Shown here: positions 62,627 through 64,000 of the stretch, piece after piece
Layout of the letters: each line of letters opens with the position of its first letter
How positions within the stretch are numbered: the first letter of the stretch is position 1
Origin: Acidobacteriota bacterium
GTDB taxonomy: Bacteria; Acidobacteriota; Terriglobia; Terriglobales; Acidobacteriaceae
Length of the DNA stretch: 64,000 nucleotides
Assembly: GCA_021792795.1 (NCBI GenBank)
Contig: JAJYUB010000001.1
Location: 1 to 64,000, forward strand
Direction: 5' to 3'
The notes under the pieces: model-generated
Told to the model about the DNA's origin: nothing
The model's input: the letters and a program-made list of their open reading frames with translations, nothing else
Database searches by the model: none
Position numbers and translations under genes: made by a program

Positions 62627-63652
62627 TCATCTTGCCAGCGCCGCAATCACTGCATCGCCAAATTCGTTCGTTCCGGCTGTGCCTCCCACATCGCGCGTCA
62701 ACGATTGCTTGGCCTCATAGACCTTCTCAATCGCATGGTGCAAGCGGTCCGCAGCGTCTTCTTCGGCGATATGGCGCAGCATCAGCACTGCCGATTGCAG
62801 TAGTGCGGTGGGGTTGGCGATGTTCTTGCCTGCAATGTCCGGCGCGGAACCGTGGACGGCCTCGAAAATCGCGCAATCCGCTCCCAGGTTCGCTCCTGGA
62901 ACCAAGCCCAGGCCGCCGACAAAGGCCGCGCACAGATCGCTAATGATGTCTCCATAAAGGTTTTCCAGCAGCAGCATGTCGTATTGAAACGGGTTGGTCA
63001 CCAGTTGCATGCAGGTGTTATCGACCAGATGTTCCCCATAGATCACGTCCGGATATTTCTTCGCCACGTCGCGCGCGCAGCGAAGAAACAGGCCGTCGGA
63101 CATCTTCATGATGTTGGCCTTATGCACGGCGTGAATTTTCTTGCGGCGATGCTTGCGAGCGTACGCGAAGGCAAATTCCGAAATCCGCGTTGAGGCTTTC
63201 TCCGTAATGATCTTGATCGATTCCACCACGCCGGGCACCACTTCGTATTCAATGCCGGCATAGCCGCCTTCGGTATTTTCACGGAGAATGATCAGATCGA
63301 CACCGGGGTAATGTGTCGGCAGGCCGGGAAGGTTCTGGATGGGACGGAAATTTGCATAGAGTTCAAAGTGCTTGCGCAGAATCACGTTGATCGACGTAAA
63401 ACCGCCGCCGATCGGCGTCGTCACCGGCCCCTTCAAGGCAACACGATTGCGTTCGATCGACTGATACAGTTCGTTCGGAATGTACTCCCGGTATCGCTCG
63501 TACGCCTCCGCCCCCGCCAAATGCTCTTCCCAGACGAATTTCAGCCCGGTCGCTTCCAGAATCCTGACCACGACGCGAGTGATCTCCGGTCCAATGCCAT
63601 CGCCGGGAATCAGCGTAATCTTGTGCTCGGTTGCGTTCGACTGTGCCTTCAT
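62627..63652 (-). CDS. NAD-dependent isocitrate/isopropylmalate-type dehydrogenase
   Basis: Oxidative decarboxylase of the beta-decarboxylating dehydrogenase family. It shows ITLIPGDGIGPEI at the start, LKGPVTTPIGGGFTSINVILRK (substrate loop), LRENTEGGYAGIEYEV, the KANIMKMSDGLFL and DNTCMQLVTNP metal-binding strand, and GSAPDIAGKNIANPTALLQSAVLMLRH. Length 341 and the SINVILRKHFELYANFRP pattern best fit mitochondrial-like NAD isocitrate dehydrogenase; homoisocitrate or isopropylmalate activity is possible but unlikely given the DAP route next door. ATG 63652 follows GGAG. It lies 56 nt after nrdR and 150 nt before asd. Confidence 0.88.
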   Translation of the reverse strand: MKAQSNATEHKITLIPGDGIGPEITRVVVRILEATGLKFVWEEHLAGAEAYERYREYIPNELYQSIERNRVALKGPVTTPIGGGFTSINVILRKHFELYANFRPIQNLPGLPTHYPGVDLIILRENTEGGYAGIEYEVVPGVVESIKIITEKASTRISEFAFAYARKHRRKKIHAVHKANIMKMSDGLFLRCARDVAKKYPDVIYGEHLVDNTCMQLVTNPFQYDMLLLENLYGDIISDLCAAFVGGLGLVPGANLGADCAIFEAVHGSAPDIAGKNIANPTALLQSAVLMLRHIAEEDAADRLHHAIEKVYEAKQSLTRDVGGTAGTNEFGDAVIAALAR

Positions 63653-63708
63653 GCGGAGTATCTCCCAATTATTCGGGTACTGGCGTTTTTATATCGGTGC
63701 AGATCCGC

Positions 63709-64000
63709 TCAGAGCGATTCCAGCTCGGACTTGAATTCATTCACATCTTTAAAGTCCCGGTGGACGGAGGCATATCGGATGTACGCGACCGTATCGAGCG
63801 ACTTCAGCTCGCGCATGATCAGCTCGCCCACTTCGACCGTGCTGCGCTCGCGTTCGGCGGAATCCATGACGTAACTCTCTACCTGGTTGACGATGGATTC
63901 CAACTGCGCCGCCGGCACGGGACGTTTTTCGCAGGCGCGCAGCAGGCCGCTGAGTACTTTCTGCCGCTCGAATTTTTCGCGGCGGCCGTCTTTCTTGACG
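63709..64000 (-). CDS. nrdR: Transcriptional repressor NrdR, C-terminal part
   Basis: Zinc-finger/ATP-cone repressor of ribonucleotide reductase genes. The visible part runs off the right end and encodes most of the ATP-cone: VKKDGRREKFERQKVLSGLLRAC, then QLESIVNQVESYVMDSAERE and the usual terminal VGELIMRELKSLDTVAYIRYASVHRDFKDVNEF. The zinc ribbon must lie beyond 64000. It ends 56 nt before the isocitrate dehydrogenase start. No NrdR box can be checked here. Confidence 0.93.
   Translation of the reverse strand, partial: VKKDGRREKFERQKVLSGLLRACEKRPVPAAQLESIVNQVESYVMDSAERERSTVEVGELIMRELKSLDTVAYIRYASVHRDFKDVNEFKSELESL

Noticed and set aside
1-64000. CRISPR array or prophage
   Set aside because: No regularly spaced identical repeats of 25-40 nt and no phage structural or integrase genes are visible.

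Overview
The window looks like chromosomal DNA of an acidobacterium, probably Acidobacteriaceae/Terriglobales (subdivision 1). This is inferred from an Oar-type TonB-dependent receptor with an N-terminal carboxypeptidase-regulatory-like domain, a very long FG-GAP/Ig-like surface protein, many Tat-exported carbohydrate enzymes, and two short intergenic repeat families that I associate from memory with this group (hairpins starting GAGTCATTCTGA and elements containing ATGGGGCACCC). No phage, plasmid or CRISPR locus is visible.

Layout. 1-11.4 kb: secreted carbohydrate-active and surface proteins (GH39 beta-xylosidase-like, Sel1-repeat protein, 1,300-residue FG-GAP/Ig protein, Tat-exported TIM-barrel hydrolase-like protein, PL5-type alginate-lyase-family protein). 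11.4-12.4 kb: an intact PIN/antitoxin pair followed by a 110-bp MITE-like inverted-repeat element. 12.4-17.1 kb: homodimeric pyruvate dehydrogenase E1 (aceE) divergent from an MFS exporter. 17.2-19.9 kb: two-gene molybdenum hydroxylase with a Tat-type large subunit. 20-24.1 kb: a receiver-like protein lacking the phospho-acceptor Asp, a Phd antitoxin beside a wrecked VapC, three tRNAs (Pro-TGG, His-GTG, Arg-TCT), a DUF4112 protein and a YheT-like hydrolase. 24.6-29.8 kb: a compact SIS / sugar-porter / ROK operon divergent from a ROK-family repressor, probably a self-contained sugar or amino-sugar catabolic unit. 30-42.6 kb: polysaccharide region (Tat sugar isomerase-like, tandem thioredoxin-fold protein, GH18 with two frame breaks, ThuA-like, YVTN beta-propeller, GH9 glucanase, TonB receptor plus a receptor remnant). 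43-44 kb: transposase relic and a small secreted protein. 44.2-56.8 kb: mostly housekeeping (thiG, ruvC, rsmA/ksgA, glycogen synthase, amino-acid permease, RNase J) with a FecR/glycine-rich protein and a membrane SpoIIE phosphatase. 57.2-64 kb: nrdR (partial), NAD-type isocitrate dehydrogenase, then asd-lysC-dapB-dapA-dapD, a nearly complete aspartate-to-diaminopimelate (lysine/peptidoglycan) cluster on the minus strand.

How it fits together: the left and centre encode extracellular breakdown of plant and microbial polysaccharides (xylan, beta-glucan, uronate polymers, chitin-like polymers), uptake through the outer-membrane receptor and sugar porter, and first-step intracellular metabolism under a local ROK repressor; the right third is core metabolism. 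I did not find a convincing wholly new system. The best leads are the zinc-site-less ROK pair with its SIS/porter operon, the cluster of TGTGAA half-sites ahead of the giant surface protein, the receiver without its Asp, and the MITE/REP elements.
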